From Earliella scabrosa (lineage: Eukaryota; Basidiomycota; Agaricomycetes; Polyporales; Polyporaceae), in NCBI GenBank assembly GCA_022605405.1, contig JABYQQ010000016.1, positions 1,178,001 to 1,242,000 on the forward strand: a stretch of 64,000 nt of DNA. Direction: 5' to 3'. Numbering within the stretch: the stretch's first letter is position 1; every line of letters starts with the position of its first letter. Shown in pieces: positions 35,058 to 45,985 of this stretch. The translations under genes and the position numbers were made by a program. The notes beneath the pieces are model-generated. The model was not told where the DNA came from. It made no database searches and saw only the letters and a program-made list of their open reading frames with translations.

Positions 35058-37075
35058 CGTGAGAGGCCAGCAGAGAGGTGGGAGGGTTGGGGAGGGTGTG
35101 ACTTACGGTCGGTACTAAAGAAATGAACCCTATAAGGGCGGGACAAACGCAGGCTGGTAGAGGTCGTGGAGAGCTGTGTGCAGGCAGCTTCTCAACACGT
35201 TGGGTGGCGGCGTGAACTCGGAGATCACAAACGCGTGTCGCCGGCGTCTTTCTCCTCCTCAAACAGCCACCACCGGCCACAAATGTCCAAGTCATACACT
35301 CGTCTTGTCTTCCGTGTCGCGCTCTCTCTCTTCGCCTTGAAGCTCGCCAGTTCAGCCGTGCAATGACTTCCCAATGGACTGGCAATCTCGTTACGATCAA
35401 GCATGCGAGCATGTGACGTGCTGGCCTTCTACCACGCCGTGGGCTGCCGCTTGAGTCACGCAGACGCGTTCTAGTGACGCCGACATATATCGGTGAGCGG
35501 AGAAGTGAAGGGGTTGATTGCGATAGAAGCGTCGAGGTCTTGGCACGGATCTTCGCATGGTACGGCCGCTATCCTTGTCGCTGAGGGACACTTGGAGGTT
35601 TGTGTGCAGGAGAGACTCTCAGACTCTCAGATCTCAGAGGGGGTCGAGCAAGGAGGTAGTTGGGTACAGTAGCGCAGGGGGCATATGTATATACTGGTGC
35701 GTATAAACTCCGCCTCGTCGTCTGTGTAAGTCAACTCACATCAGAATACAAAGCTACAGTGCATGTGGTTAACGACCGCGAACGCGTTGGCGTACGATCT
35801 CGATCCTTTTGGCCCTTGGGTCTGGCTGGCGAGACATGGTCTCCTGTTGACGAAGTTAACGAGGTATTGAGCAATCACCCACATTGAGTGAATGATATCA
35901 TTGCCAGGCCACCATAGCTTGATTCGTCATTCAAGTTGGCGACATGACGCGACCAAACCTAGTTGAGGCCAACTCAGCAGCTGCGTTCCACAAGGGTTAG
36001 TTAGCATGGCTCGTAGGCGGGTGGTTCTCGCTCACCTGTCTCCCCTCATCGATACTGCCTTGAGGACGTTTGTCTGGACTATCGCAATCCTGTGCAAAGC
36101 TTCTATGAGCTGCGGGGAACCATTGGCTCCGCGGGCGTGGCGCCATAGGCAACGAGTAAGACTTACGCTACTGAAGCTTTCCTCATGGTGGTGCAAGGCT
36201 ATGCCGCCGCATCACCAGCAGATCTAGTCAAGTCAAGTCTGAAGAAAGAACGCATGGCATCGCCCAACGAAGTCGTGGCGAGCATATCCAATACCACATG
36301 GCACCGTGTCCGCCTCGAGCCCATTGTGCGGCAACGGATCGATGATCACAGCGGTGCAGCCACGAGTCCGTGGGCGACTGCAGCTGGAATCTTCTTGATG
36401 CTCGATGGGTCTCAAGATGCGGATCTTCAGGAGTGTTGAGGGGGGTTCCCAACGTCTTCGGATTCTAGGTTCCTTGTATACTGCTGCGGTAACTCTCAGA
36501 GGGCAATGCGACGGAGATACTTGGGCGGGCTCTGAGCGCCCTAAACCGAGCATTTGGATGGCTCTGTTGCTGTCGGTCGATGTCCAAGTCCCGCCCGACT
36601 GTGAGAGTCCTGCGGCAGATACAAGCACGTTGCAGGAAGCACCGGGGCACCGCGCCGGACGGGGTTGGCACGGTGTACTCGCAGAATAAGTCGGCGTGCA
36701 GGACAGAGCGATATTGCGCCGTGATCAGAGATGGCTCCGGGATCGTCATGCAAGCCGCTGCTCGTCCAAACATGTCGATGATGTCGCGGAGGGAGGGCGC
36801 GCAGGGGCGAAGAGGCACGCCACAACCGCGTTTCGTGGGCGTGTTTCTTACGTCAGCGGGCGACTATCGCCCAAAAGGACTGTCTGGGAGGAGAGCGTGG
36901 ACGCGAACATCAATTACTGCAGCATGCCGCGTGGCTTTTTCTTTCTTGTCGCTTCTCCTCCCCTTCCTGCGCTCGAGGGCCCGCATATAATCGCCCTCTC
37001 GCCCCCGCGCCGCCCGTCTATCTTTTATCTTCACTTCTTCCCGACCGCGACGCCCCGCCCCCGCGATCGCACCCC
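35058..37075. other. Long intergenic stretch with no clear gene
   Basis: 2 kb between divergent genes. There is a small direct repeat of AGACTCTC at about 35611-35640. A minus-strand frame near 36330-36240 reads AVIIDPLPHNGLEADTVPCG, which looks protein-like, but the frame is not supported on either side and no family is recognised. Promoter sequence of the HSPA12-like gene fills the right end. Confidence 0.4.
36986..36990 (+). promoter_or_regulatory. Putative TATA box of the HSPA12-like gene
   Basis: GCATATAATCGCC context, about 86-90 bp before the ATG at 37076, followed by a C/T-rich leader. Position and sequence fit a fungal core promoter. Confidence 0.4.
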
Positions 37076-40000
37076 ATGAAGCCCGCGTCGGGTACCCGCA
37101 AGCCGTACATCGGCAACTCTCGCTCTCTCGTACTCGCCCTCGACGTCGGAACGACGTTCAGCGGTGTCTCGTACGCAATACTCGAGCCGGGCGAGATCCC
37201 CAAGATTCACGGAGTCACTCGGTGAGCATCCCGCTCCCCCGCATGCATCCCGCGCACTCGTTCATCCCTGCCCAGCTTTCCCGGCCAGGAACATGTCGCG
37301 GGCAACTCTAAGATCCCCTCCATCATGTACTATGACCAGAACGGCGAGATGAAGGTCGCCGGTGCGGAGGCGGAGAACGCGTCCACCGTCGCGCTAGCAG
37401 AGGACGAGGGCTGGACAAAAGCCGAGCTGTACGTCCGCATTACTCGCTATTGTTCCCCCAATCGCCGTGTTCACGCTCGCGAAGGTTCAAGCTGCGGCTA
37501 CGACCGAAGAGCATGAAGCTCAAGATGAACGGCATGCGCCTCGCCCCGCTCCCACCCGGCAAGACCGCGGTCGACGTGTTCGGCGACTTCCTCTCGTACC
37601 TCTTCCGGTGCACGCGCTCCTTCATCATCGACACGCACGCGAACGGCCACGGGCTGTGGCGAGCGGTCGAGCACGACATACAGTTTGTGCTCAGCCATCC
37701 GAACGGATGGGAGGGCGCGCAGCAGTCGAAGATGCGGAGAGCAGCGGTGTATGGTGGCCTGATTCCTGACACGGACGAGGGCAAGGCGCGGATACGTTTC
37801 GTAACCGAGGGCGAGGCAAGCTTGCACGCGTGCGTGCTCAATGGACTTGCCGCGGACGTGTTGTCTGTGAGTGCCCGTGCCCATTTGCGCCCTTGGCTGC
37901 CGACATGCGCTGACGTCTGCAGAACCCCTCCGGGCATGGCTTCATCGTTGCCGACGCTGGCGGAGGCACGCTCGATATAAGCTCGTACGCGATTCGCGGG
38001 ACCTCACCGCTCATCATCGAGGAGATTGCACCCCCAGACTGTAAGAAAAATTTGGCAGAGCGTCTTGGTGGCGTCCTATTTTAACGTTTGATGCAGGTGT
38101 CTTCGCTGGGTCCGTGTTCGTCAGTCGGAGAGCGCGCGCGTTCTTAGAAGGCAAGTCAGGCGTCCATTATACTACAGTCGCCCATCGGGCTGACATCCCC
38201 CTGCAGAGAAGCTGAAGAATTCCAAGTATGGCACGCCCGACTCGCTCGACCACATCACGAAGCGATTCGACGAGACGACGAAGCGGCTGTTCCGCGAACC
38301 CAAGGAACTGCAGTTTGTGCCATTCGGCTCGCCCTTGGACAAGGACATGAGTGTGGGCATTCGCGGTGGACAGCTGAAGCTTACGGGGTGCGGGTTGTTC
38401 GTTGTCTATCAGGGGGCTACTGGAGCTGATCGTGTCCGCAGCGCTGAAGTCGCCGCGCTCTTCGAACCCTCAATAGAGGCCGCCGTCAAGTCCATCAAGA
38501 CCCAGATCGAAGCATCCGGCGGCGCTGTAAAGTCCGTCTGGCTAGTCGGAGGTTTTGCCGCAAGCCCGTGGCTGTTCAGCCAGCTCCAGGACCGTCTCTC
38601 CAGATACCACGTCGTCGTAAGCAGGCCGGACACGCAAACGTACGTATAGCCTTTGCCTTACCTCAACGCTGTGTGCCTGACCATGAACGCAGTTCGAAAG
38701 CAGTCGCAGACGGTGCCATCGGCTTCTATTGCGATCACCATGTCTCCGCGCGCGTCTCGAAGTTCATGTATGGCGTGGAGTACCTGCGGGAGTTCGACCC
38801 CAACGACAACGAGCACGTGGCGCGCAAGCACCGTCTGTTCGAGATGCCCTCGGGTCCGAAGCTCCTCCCCGACGCGTTCGACTGCATTCTCGCGCGGAGC
38901 GTCAAGGTCAAGGAATCCAACGTGTTCAGTCGCAAGTACTGCACCGAGGTGACCAGTCTGTCGACCCTGTCGGTGTTCGAGGTCGAGATCTGGTGCTATC
39001 GCGGAGGCGACACTATTCCCAAGTGGATTCACCGGTCGTCGGAAGAGTTCTCCACGCTCTGCTACGTGCGTGCAGATCTCTCGCCGCTGGCGAACAGCGC
39101 ACAGGCGAAGACAGGGCGGGGTGGGAAGACGTACTGGACGATCATCTTCAGTATCGAGATTCACTTTGGCTTGACTGAGTTCAAGGCTCGCATCAAGTGG
39201 GTGGAGAACGGCAAGACTAGATAGTACGTGACTTCATTCATACTTGCTCTTCTCGCAACCAATCCTGACGGAATACTGCAGCGGACCTGCCTCCATCGTC
39301 TACAACGAGAGCGGCCACCGTGCGGAGGAAGACGAGCCTGACAGTTCTCCTGAGGACAACGTCACTGTCTTGTCTTCACCATCGGACCGTGGACCGTCGC
39401 GTTCTGTCTCCCAGCCCCCCTCACGCGATCCCAGCATGCGCAGTGGACGTCCATCCGCACAAGCTTCGCCGCGTATTCCTCAAGACATCGTCGAAGCCCC
39501 TCCTGTCAACTCTCGCGGCTTCGAAGTCGAACGTACGCGCACCACGTCCACGTCTTCGAGTGCGTCGAAGGGCAAGTCGCGCGAGATCTACAGCGGCCAC
39601 CAAACGCCTCGCTCCGGGCCTGCCCCCGAACCAATGCGCTCAGGCGACCGCTCGATGAACGTGTCTGGACGGTCTGCAGAGTCTGGCAGGAGCGGAAGCA
39701 CGCGTCTCGGCGAGCAGCTCAACGCTATCTGGGGCAGCGCTCCGAGCGTGTCGTCTCCGCTGGCGGAGAACCCGCCATACAACGCGTCCTCGCATGTGCC
39801 GTCGCGACACGAGACGAAGCCTCCCTCACCGCGCCCGCCAACCCCGCCAAAGGAGCCTTCGCCGCCCACGATGTCCAAGCAGCCGACGCCCCCAACCGTG
39901 TCGAGCCTGCAGACTCCGATTATGGCGCCCCCGCCCTTGGCCCCTGGGGAACCCATTATCCCGCGACCCCCCTCGGTGGTCTCCTACGCGACCATGCCGC

Positions 40001-41625
40001 CCTCCGCTGCGCCGTCGAAGCCTCCCACACCTCCACCGGCCGTCCCCGACACGCCGACGAGAGCCACGCCCGCGGGGTCGAAGATACCCACTCCCACCAA
40101 GGGGGCTACTCCGACATGGGGTTCGAAGGCACCCTCGAAGGCTGCCTCTGCATGGGGCTCAAAGATTCCAACGCCCGCTTCGGCGTCCAAGGCTGCCACC
40201 CCCAAGGCGCGGTCGAAGGCCGCGACCCCGAAGGCAGCCACTCCGCGCGCCATGACCCCACCTCCCGAACCCGAACCCGAGCCCGAACCCGCGCCCGCCC
40301 CGGAACCTGCTCCCCGCGATCCTACGCCCGAACCCCCTGCACCCCCTCCCGCCCCGGAGCCCGAGCCAGCACTCCCAGCAGAGGCGCCCGTCCCCACTTC
40401 AGCTCTGTTCGGCGACGTGCCCCCGATCATCCACCACCCCGTGGGCGACGGCGGCGACGACGACGCGGTCGTGCCCCCTCTCCCAGGCTCCCTGGACGGG
40501 CCCCCGAACCCGGCGGGCGTCATGTCGCCCATGGCCGACCTGTGGAGCACGCCCGTGCCCGAGAACGCGCCGCCGACGAGCCAGGGCCTGTTCTCCGACT
40601 TCCTGTCCGGGCCGTCTTGGGGCGGCACGACGAAGCTCGGCGGGTTTGGATTTGGTGCGTTTGGCGGCGGCGGCGGCGGAGGAGGCGCGAATGCGAACGC
40701 GAGCGGCAACGGTGGGAACGGAAACGGCAATGGCGGAGGAGGTGGCTTTGGGAGCTTTGGAGGCTTCGGCTGGGGCGGCGGGAACAACGCTGCTGCAGAG
40801 GAGGAGAAGCGTCGCCAGGAAGAGGAGGAGCGAGAGCGGCTGGAGCGCGAGGAGGAGGAGCGCAGGCGCGTCGAGGCGGAGGAGGCTGAGAGGAAGCGGC
40901 TCGAGGAGGAGGAGGCCGCGCGCAAGGCGGCGGAAGAGGAGAAGCAGAAGCAGGAGCAGGAGGCCGAGGAGGACTGGTGGGGAACCGGGAAGAAGAAACC
41001 GGTGAAGAAGATGACGAAGCGGGAGCAGCTGCTGGCGAAGAAGGCGGAGGAGAAGAAGGCGAAGGAGGAGGCGGAGGCGATCGAGGCCGCGAAGCAGGCG
41101 GCGGAGGCCGCCGAGGCCGCGCACAGGGCGGAGGAGCTCGCTGCTGAGGAGGCCAGGAAGGCGGAGGCGGAGGCGACGGAGGCCATGCAGAAGGCCGAGC
41201 AGGAGGCGGAGGAGGCACGCAAGGCCCAGGAGCTCGCTGATGCTGCGCTCGCGAGTGCGACGACGCCTGAGGCTGCTGCTGCCGCTGCCGGGCTCGTTGC
41301 TGACGCGCATCAGGCGGAGGTCGAGGCTGCGTTTGCTGCCCAGGAAGCGCAAGCCGAGGTCGCGGAGGCCGAGAAGAAGGAAGAGGACGAGGACGAGGCG
41401 AAGAAGGCTGCGGACGCGGCCGACGAGGAGGCAAAGAAGCTGTTGGAGGAGGCGCAGCAGGCTGTGGACGAGGAGTGGGGCCTCCCCGTCACCGTCAAGG
41501 GCAAGAAGAAGAAGGGCGGTGCGAGTGCGGTCGCGACCCCCGATGCGCTCTCTCGTCAAGCGTCCGAGGCACCCTCGGACGGCTTTGCGCCAGCCAAGGG
41601 CAAGAAGAAGGGCAAGAAGAAGTAG
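37076..41625 (+). CDS. HSPA12-like Hsp70 ATPase fused to a long coiled-coil tail
   Basis: Exons 37076-37221, 37276-37428, 37485-37866, 37923-38040, 38097-38150, 38207-38639, 38693-39223 and 39282-41625 give 1386 residues. Residues 1-620 form an Hsp70-type ATPase of the HSPA12-like group: LALDVGTTFSGVSYAIL (phosphate 1), VADAGGGTLDISSY (phosphate 2, about 236-249) and VWLVGGFAASPWL (adenosine site, about 394-406), ending with WVENGKTRYGPASIVYNES. The last motif crosses the final intron, which proves the fusion at the gene-model level. Residues 620-1386 are Ser/Pro-rich, then Pro/Ala/Glu repeats, a Gly/Asn run, a long Glu/Ala/Lys coiled coil with an isolated EDWWGTGKKK, and a Lys-rich end. The substrate-binding domain of classic Hsp70 is absent. 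The fifth intron starts with GC (38151). Confidence 0.85.
38151..38206 (+). other. GC-AG intron
   Basis: The donor is GCAAGT after GAAG, the acceptor CTGCAG. Only this pair keeps the HSPA12-like frame (LEEKLKNSKYG). The nearby GT gives a wrong frame. Confidence 0.75.
40795..41500 (+). repeat. Low-complexity GAG/GCG-rich coding stretch
   Basis: It encodes Glu, Ala, Lys and Arg repeats forming the coiled coil of the HSPA12-like tail. The composition creates long false frames on the opposite strand. Confidence 0.7.
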
Positions 41626-42034
41626 GGTGCCCACGACATTTACGACTCACTGTGACCTCGGCGACCGGGTGTCCGCCGAGGGTCGCATGTATGACCCGAC
41701 CTGTACGACGACGGACGACGACTGCGCGACGTGTCTCTGCTAGATCTGCTGTTGTTGTATCTCTTGGATGGTCGACTTATGCTGTTTGTACGCTTAGCAT
41801 CTTGTGTTAGTAGCATTGTTATTGTTATCTTGCAAACCTGTACATAGAATGGATTGTTTTGCTGACGACCGGGTCACCTCGCTGAACACTTACTTATACT
41901 GACGGGCAACAGCTTCACGACGATGAGAGCTGCCATTCTACTGTGGCCCAGGTGAAGGTAGAACGGTAGATTGCATGATGGGGCACGTTCTCGAGATGGA
42001 GGCATGAGCAGAGGTTGAAATCACAACGATCCGC
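41626..42034. other. Convergent intergenic region
   Basis: 3' flanks of the HSPA12-like gene and of DUF6533 gene B. T-rich patches near 41750-41850 are plausible polyadenylation sequence. Confidence 0.5.
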
Positions 42035-43726
42035 CTACGTGGTGCTCCGGCCCCCTTCGTCCTCATCCTCGTCCTCAACCATATCTTCATCACGATGCCC
42101 GATTGAACCCATCACTCGAGATCTCCGCACGAAGCTCGGCCGGCTGTTAGCGTCGATGTCGAGTCCTTGACCGTCGTCCGTCAATACCCTGAGGGTGCGA
42201 GCTGCCGACTCTTGCAAGTGGAGGAGGAAGCGGCCGATAAGGATGGTCGTGAGTCTGGGTGGCACCAGATCAGCGAATGGAAGCATCGATAATGAGCAAG
42301 GCGTACGGAGTCGTGAACACGGTTACATTGCTCGAATAGTCTCCGACGGAGTAGATCTGCCATGTTCATAGATCGAAAGGTGTGAATCGGACCGGGTGCT
42401 GATATTGACTCGGAATACTCACCGAGAATAGGGTGAACACGAGATGCAATACGTTCAACGCGAGTAGCACTCTGGGCGCAAACTGTCAACGCTTCTACGA
42501 CATGCAGCATCGTGTATATGCTCACGCAAAGCACGCGATTCCTGTGGGAATGCCAATGAGCTGACGCCATTGCCAGTCCTTATGTGGGAATTGAACACTA
42601 ACCATCGCGAAGGAGGATGCTAGGCAATGATCGGGCTCTGGTCCTTCGTGTGAGCTGTGTCCGTGGCGAAGTATTGCACAGTGTTATGACGATGACCAGA
42701 GCATCGCCCACGATCATGCACACTCTTGAGACGATGGTAGCTATGAGCGTCCGGTTGGGGTCATGCAATGCAGGGCAACGGAAGTGTACACCACGAACCT
42801 CTGTAAATCCCTGTGTAAGTAGATGACCAGAAGCGATGAATGCTAATGAGGAACAGCAATGCGTACCTCACAACGTTCGCCAACGTGGCGTTGTTGGACG
42901 CTTCGCAACCGGATATAGGATCAACGTAGCCGATGACATCGCCCACGATATTGAACTCCTGTGAGATGTCGAGATAGGGCTCAGCTGCCACACTACCCGT
43001 GACGCTATAAAGACGCTCACCATATTGACTCCAACAGACACCAGAAATAGCAACAAAACGAGAGCTGACAGAGACCAGCTCTTACTCAGTGCGAATACGC
43101 GGAGGCCGGAAAATGCTAATGCTCCGGTTCGTTGGCAGTCTTAGAAAAGCCAACCGCTCATTGCACTCACCAGCCCAAGGGAGTAATTGTAGTAGCTCGA
43201 GTAGTATGAGTGTCTTCTGAATCCGGTCGCAGCTGTAGATTGTTTCCGTTCAGTATCGAGCGTTGATGCTCACAAAAGGAGTGAAGTCCACACATCTGTA
43301 GATGTTCGTCGAGCCCTGGATGAGCAATGCGGAACACATCGCCTTGCTGAGAACGCACCTGGTCTGTTGGGATTGGTAGGTATACTACGAGTGTCATGGT
43401 ATAGAATGCGACGGCGGTGTACTTGTTCAATAAGTACAACATGGAAGCCCCGGTGAAGGTCGACTTCCAGAAGTACTCCACCTCACCATCGAATGTGATG
43501 ATGGCTTCGTAGAGAAGTAAAACTAGAGGTGTCTGAGATGTGAGTATCGCTTGAAAGCAGCGCACCAGGACGAACCGCCAGCCACAACAACAGAGTAGGC
43601 ATCGACGGCTCTGGACGCAAGAAGAACAGTTGAACGGCCCGAGCATAACCAAGTGGCAAATGCGGCTCACTCCGCGTCATATATCGCTATGATTTCGGTA
43701 GCGGTAATTTCCTGTGGAGTTGCCAT
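42035..43726 (-). CDS. DUF6533-type multi-span membrane protein, paralog B
   Basis: Exons 43726-43671, 43610-43576, 43522-43359, 43216-43171, 43115-43021, 42979-42872, 42810-42603, 42541-42526, 42471-42423, 42356-42307 and 42254-42035 give 348 residues. The DUF6533 part reads VLLLYEAIITFDGEVEYFWK and TGASMLYLLNKYTAVAFY. Later segments are AFSGLRVFALSKSW, VCMIVGDALVIVITL, AVLLALNVLHLVFTLFS and LTTILIGRFLLHLQESAA. The C-terminal tail is acidic (EDMVEDEDEDEGG). Exon lengths 56, 35, 164, 95, 16 and 49 are identical to paralog A, so the two are duplicates in opposite orientation, about 13 kb apart. Function is unknown. The start of exon 4 has the same uncertainty as in paralog A. Confidence 0.8.
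42526..42541 (-). other. 16-nt microexon in DUF6533 gene B
   Basis: Flanked by CCCACAG and GTGAGC on the minus strand. It has the same length and phase as the exon at 28920-28935. Confidence 0.72.
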
Positions 43727-44879
43727 GAGATGCGTGGCTGGGAAAGCGAGGAGGGACGGTGGAGAGTACAGAACAACTTGCCTGGCAGGCAGCAGGCTAC
43801 TTATCGCAGTTCCTCGTGATGAGTAGCTCGCGGGTAGCACGCGGGTCAGCTTACAGCAACAAACTATGAGACGTGATGTGCCGGATGACACTGTTGGCGA
43901 CATCGAAGAACAAGGATAGTCACAGCGCTCTGACGATGACGGGCCTTGATGGACTTGGATGGTGCCTATGGTAGTAGTACGCGACTTGAACACCGTGGAC
44001 TGGCACAAATATCCTCGGTGTGGGGGTATGGGTCACTAGCGGCATACGGGCGGAATCATACCTGCCATGACTATATCAGTATGAACGACGTCTGATGCAG
44101 AGACTCGGGAGTAGTCAGGAGCAGTGGATAGAAACCGTAAATATAAACCACACAAGTTGAACTTTAGGCGCTCATGCACTTCAGGGCCGGCGGGGCTTCC
44201 ACGGGCACTGTGGCAGTGGCCGTAGCAGATGCCTATGATCGTCTCGAAGTTCGCTGCTCTGGGCCTGACTCCGGAAAGCGATTGCGCCTCGGTCGATGAA
44301 GTATGCGGAACACCTACGACTGGTGCTGATGTCGCAGGCTGGCAGTAGACGGATGTCTGTTTCCAGAGGGGATCGTTCGGAAGGTTGGTGGTGTTACTAT
44401 CGTTGAGCGAGTGACGGTTGACCCGATGAGACACATGCGCTCGCTCTCAGGCTCGACTACAATGTCGCACTCGTCCATGGCCGGCCAGGGGCACGGCTTT
44501 GCTTGACTCAGCCTCCTGCCATCGCGGATGTTATCCGCGATTACGATGCTGACCACCAGTAGTTGCTTTTGCACATCCGCCCTTCTATTTTAGGCTTCTC
44601 CGCGACTGTGTCCTTGCGATTCGGACCACCCACAAACAAGGGAGAAGAGGCGGGTCAGCGCATCCGACGTAGTGGCCGAGTCCGCAGCCTCGACTTGCGC
44701 TCCTCTACCGACGTCTCACAGCGGTCTCGGCCAGTCTCCAGCTCTGCGTCGGATGTAGAGCTGAGAGCATAAGAAGGGGCTCGCAACGCCCTCCAATCCA
44801 TCACCAAGCCTAACACTCCTACAACTCCAACCAAGCCTTTCAAACCCCTCTCAATCCTCATCAACCCAAAGCGAACACG
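43727..44879. promoter_or_regulatory. Divergent intergenic region
   Basis: 1.15 kb between DUF6533 gene B (-) and a small unknown gene (+). Two short minus-strand frames (about 44574-44314 and 44434-44036) carry no recognisable domain and weak start context. They are not called. Confidence 0.4.
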
Positions 44880-45671
44880 ATGGCCACCACCTCCGCCTCA
44901 ACCGTCACTCGCGCCGCGTCAAACCTCGCCAGCTCAGTCTTCGCCGCGGCATTCGTCCCCGCCGCCGCGTCCACCTCGACTTCGAGCGCAAGGTCGCCTT
45001 TCCCTCCCAACCACCGTCCCAACAAGGCCGAGCTTGAGGCTCGCCTCTTCCACGCCCACATCCGCGCTCGCAACCGTCGACTCCGGGAGTCGCTCGGTCA
45101 CGCTGGGCCCTCCTCCCGCCCCTCTGGCATCTCCCCGCGCACCTCTCGCGCTGCAGCCTTCTCCGTCCCCGCCCCCCAGGCCGAGGGCGACGATCTCCCC
45201 ATCACCCTCTACTCTACCGCGCACCCTAAGCCGGCCCCCTTCCCCTTCCCATCCTCACCCATCGCCGCCCCCTCGCCCCTGACCGCGCTCGCGCACAACG
45301 AACCCCGGAGGACGGCTCCCTCGTCGAGCCTGCTCCCCACCCCTCCCGAGACCCCCGCGTTCTCCCGCCCGCTCTTCCCGCACCGCCGCTCACGCTTCGG
45401 GCCCGCCCGCCAGGCTACCCACGGCCTCAGGCTGAATATCCTCCAGGAGGATGCCATCCTTACCCCCTCTCAAACGCTCTCGGACTCGTTCCGCCGCACG
45501 CCTGGCGCGCCGATGCAGCGCAGTGGAAGTGGCGCTGGCAGCTACTTCCACCTGCCCTCGAACCTTCTTACACCCGCCATCGCGCCTCCCGCACCCGCAC
45601 CCATCGGGCTCGGTATCATGAACGTGGACGTCGGGGAGAGTCATGCTGGCCAGTACTTCCCCTCTATCTGA
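44880..45671 (+). CDS. Hypothetical Ser/Pro/Ala-rich protein
   Basis: An intronless frame of 263 residues with an ACG-ATGGCC start context, preceded by a C/A-rich leader typical of expressed fungal genes. The best conserved-looking part is PNKAELEARLFHAHIRARNR (about 46-65), a helix followed by RRLRESLG. The rest is Pro/Ser-rich and disordered, with GLRLNILQEDAILTPSQTLS and a Gly/Ser and Pro-rich end. No signal peptide cleavage site or membrane segment is clear. I do not recognise a family. It could be a small disordered regulator. Reverse-strand frames here are shadows. Confidence 0.68.
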   Translation: MATTSASTVTRAASNLASSVFAAAFVPAAASTSTSSARSPFPPNHRPNKAELEARLFHAHIRARNRRLRESLGHAGPSSRPSGISPRTSRAAAFSVPAPQAEGDDLPITLYSTAHPKPAPFPFPSSPIAAPSPLTALAHNEPRRTAPSSSLLPTPPETPAFSRPLFPHRRSRFGPARQATHGLRLNILQEDAILTPSQTLSDSFRRTPGAPMQRSGSGAGSYFHLPSNLLTPAIAPPAPAPIGLGIMNVDVGESHAGQYFPSI

Positions 45672-45985
45672 GCATGGACGCTTTTGCGACACGGACTGTC
45701 CCATGTACAATTATTGTGTAGACCTGGTGTCTTGATCTACCAAAATCATACCATCCTCATGCATCGAACAATCACATGAATCAGTGTGTGCGCAATGAGA
45801 GCAGAGGCAGAACGTCAAGCAGGTCAAATAAGCGTACAACGAAGATACAGTGCGTCCACAACACAAAGTCAAGGGGGTATCCTAAGCCATACACCGTTCC
45901 GTATTCGGGTCTGAGAAATCAGTGGAAACAAATCCCGGGCAACATACGTTTGGCAGTCAGTGCGGATTGACCGTGTCTATATCCT
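45672..45985. other. Convergent intergenic region
   Basis: 310 bp, AT-richer than its surroundings. 3' flanks of two genes, nothing else seen. Confidence 0.5.

Noticed and set aside
39221..39281. Stop codon TAG after the HSPA12-like ATPase as the true gene end
   Set aside because: A GTACGT donor overlaps it and the next exon continues the conserved motif, so splicing is the better explanation.
39984..41634. Two frames of about 410 codons on the minus strand
   Set aside because: They are shadows of the Glu/Ala/Pro-rich tail of the HSPA12-like gene, consisting of Ser or Leu repeats only.
44036..44574. Two short minus-strand frames between DUF6533 gene B and the next gene
   Set aside because: No domain, no convincing signal peptide, and no splice join that links them.
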